DNA of 5,471 nt from Lentisphaerota bacterium (GTDB lineage: Bacteria > Verrucomicrobiota > Lentisphaeria > Oligosphaerales > Oligosphaeraceae): positions 1 through 5,471 of the forward strand of contig JAAZIY010000363.1 in assembly GCA_012800625.1 (NCBI GenBank), in the 5' to 3' direction. Each line of letters starts with the position of its first letter. Within the stretch, counting starts at the first letter, position 1. Made by a program: the position numbers and the translations under genes. Positions 5,464 through 5,471 of the stretch are shown piece after piece. The notes below the pieces were generated by a model. The model ran no database searches. It was not told where the DNA came from and was given only the letters and a program-made list of their open reading frames with translations.

Positions 5464-5471
5464 GCACAGCA

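Noticed and set aside
5421..5471. Start of a CRISPR array
   Set aside because: The periodic unit is only 10 bp, with no spacers of distinct sequence and no repeat of 24 bases or more.

Overview
The window is almost entirely one plus-strand reading frame, 1784 codons from the first ATG at position 3 to a TAA at 5355-5357, followed by 114 bases of non-coding repeat-bearing DNA. The encoded protein is a large modular repeat protein of the MBG ('mostly beta, glycine-rich') type. I count 13 MBG-like units of about 77-90 residues, one related module of the 'YxGxP..PV' type, four Ig-like spacer modules of the 'W...AG.H...W.F.PE' type, one low-complexity linker, and a C-terminal domain of about 260 residues that reads as a right-handed parallel beta-helix. 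Proteins built this way are generally secreted or surface-exposed adhesin-like stalks, but no biochemical activity can be read from this sequence.

Layout by residue (codon n starts at base 3n): 1-25 tail of an earlier module; 26-107 MBG1; 110-189 YDG-like module A; 190-271 MBG2; 272-350 Ig-like B; 351-506 MBG3-4; 507-588 Ig-like C; 589-670 MBG5; 671-904 MBG6-8; 905-987 degenerate Ig-like D; 988-1153 MBG9-10; 1154-1215 disordered linker; 1216-1369 MBG11-12; 1370-1448 Ig-like F; 1449-1525 MBG13; 1526-1784 beta-helix domain and tail. The ATG at base 3 has no visible upstream sequence, no signal peptide follows it, and the protein enters repeat modules almost at once, so the real gene very probably starts upstream of the window and only its 3' part is seen here.

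After the stop codon there is a perfect 13-bp inverted repeat with an 18-base loop (5381-5424) that runs directly into a short tandem array of acacgaag units reaching the window end. This looks like a dispersed intergenic repeat rather than a gene. No second gene, RNA gene, CRISPR array or transposase is visible. Minus-strand open frames are shadows of the long gene.

Organism: a bacterium with moderately G+C-rich coding DNA that favours CTG, AGC and GGC codons. MBG arrays occur in several phyla and I cannot assign one from this window. I see no multi-gene system; the points of interest are the two-level repeat architecture, the uncommon cap domain and the 3' repeat element.
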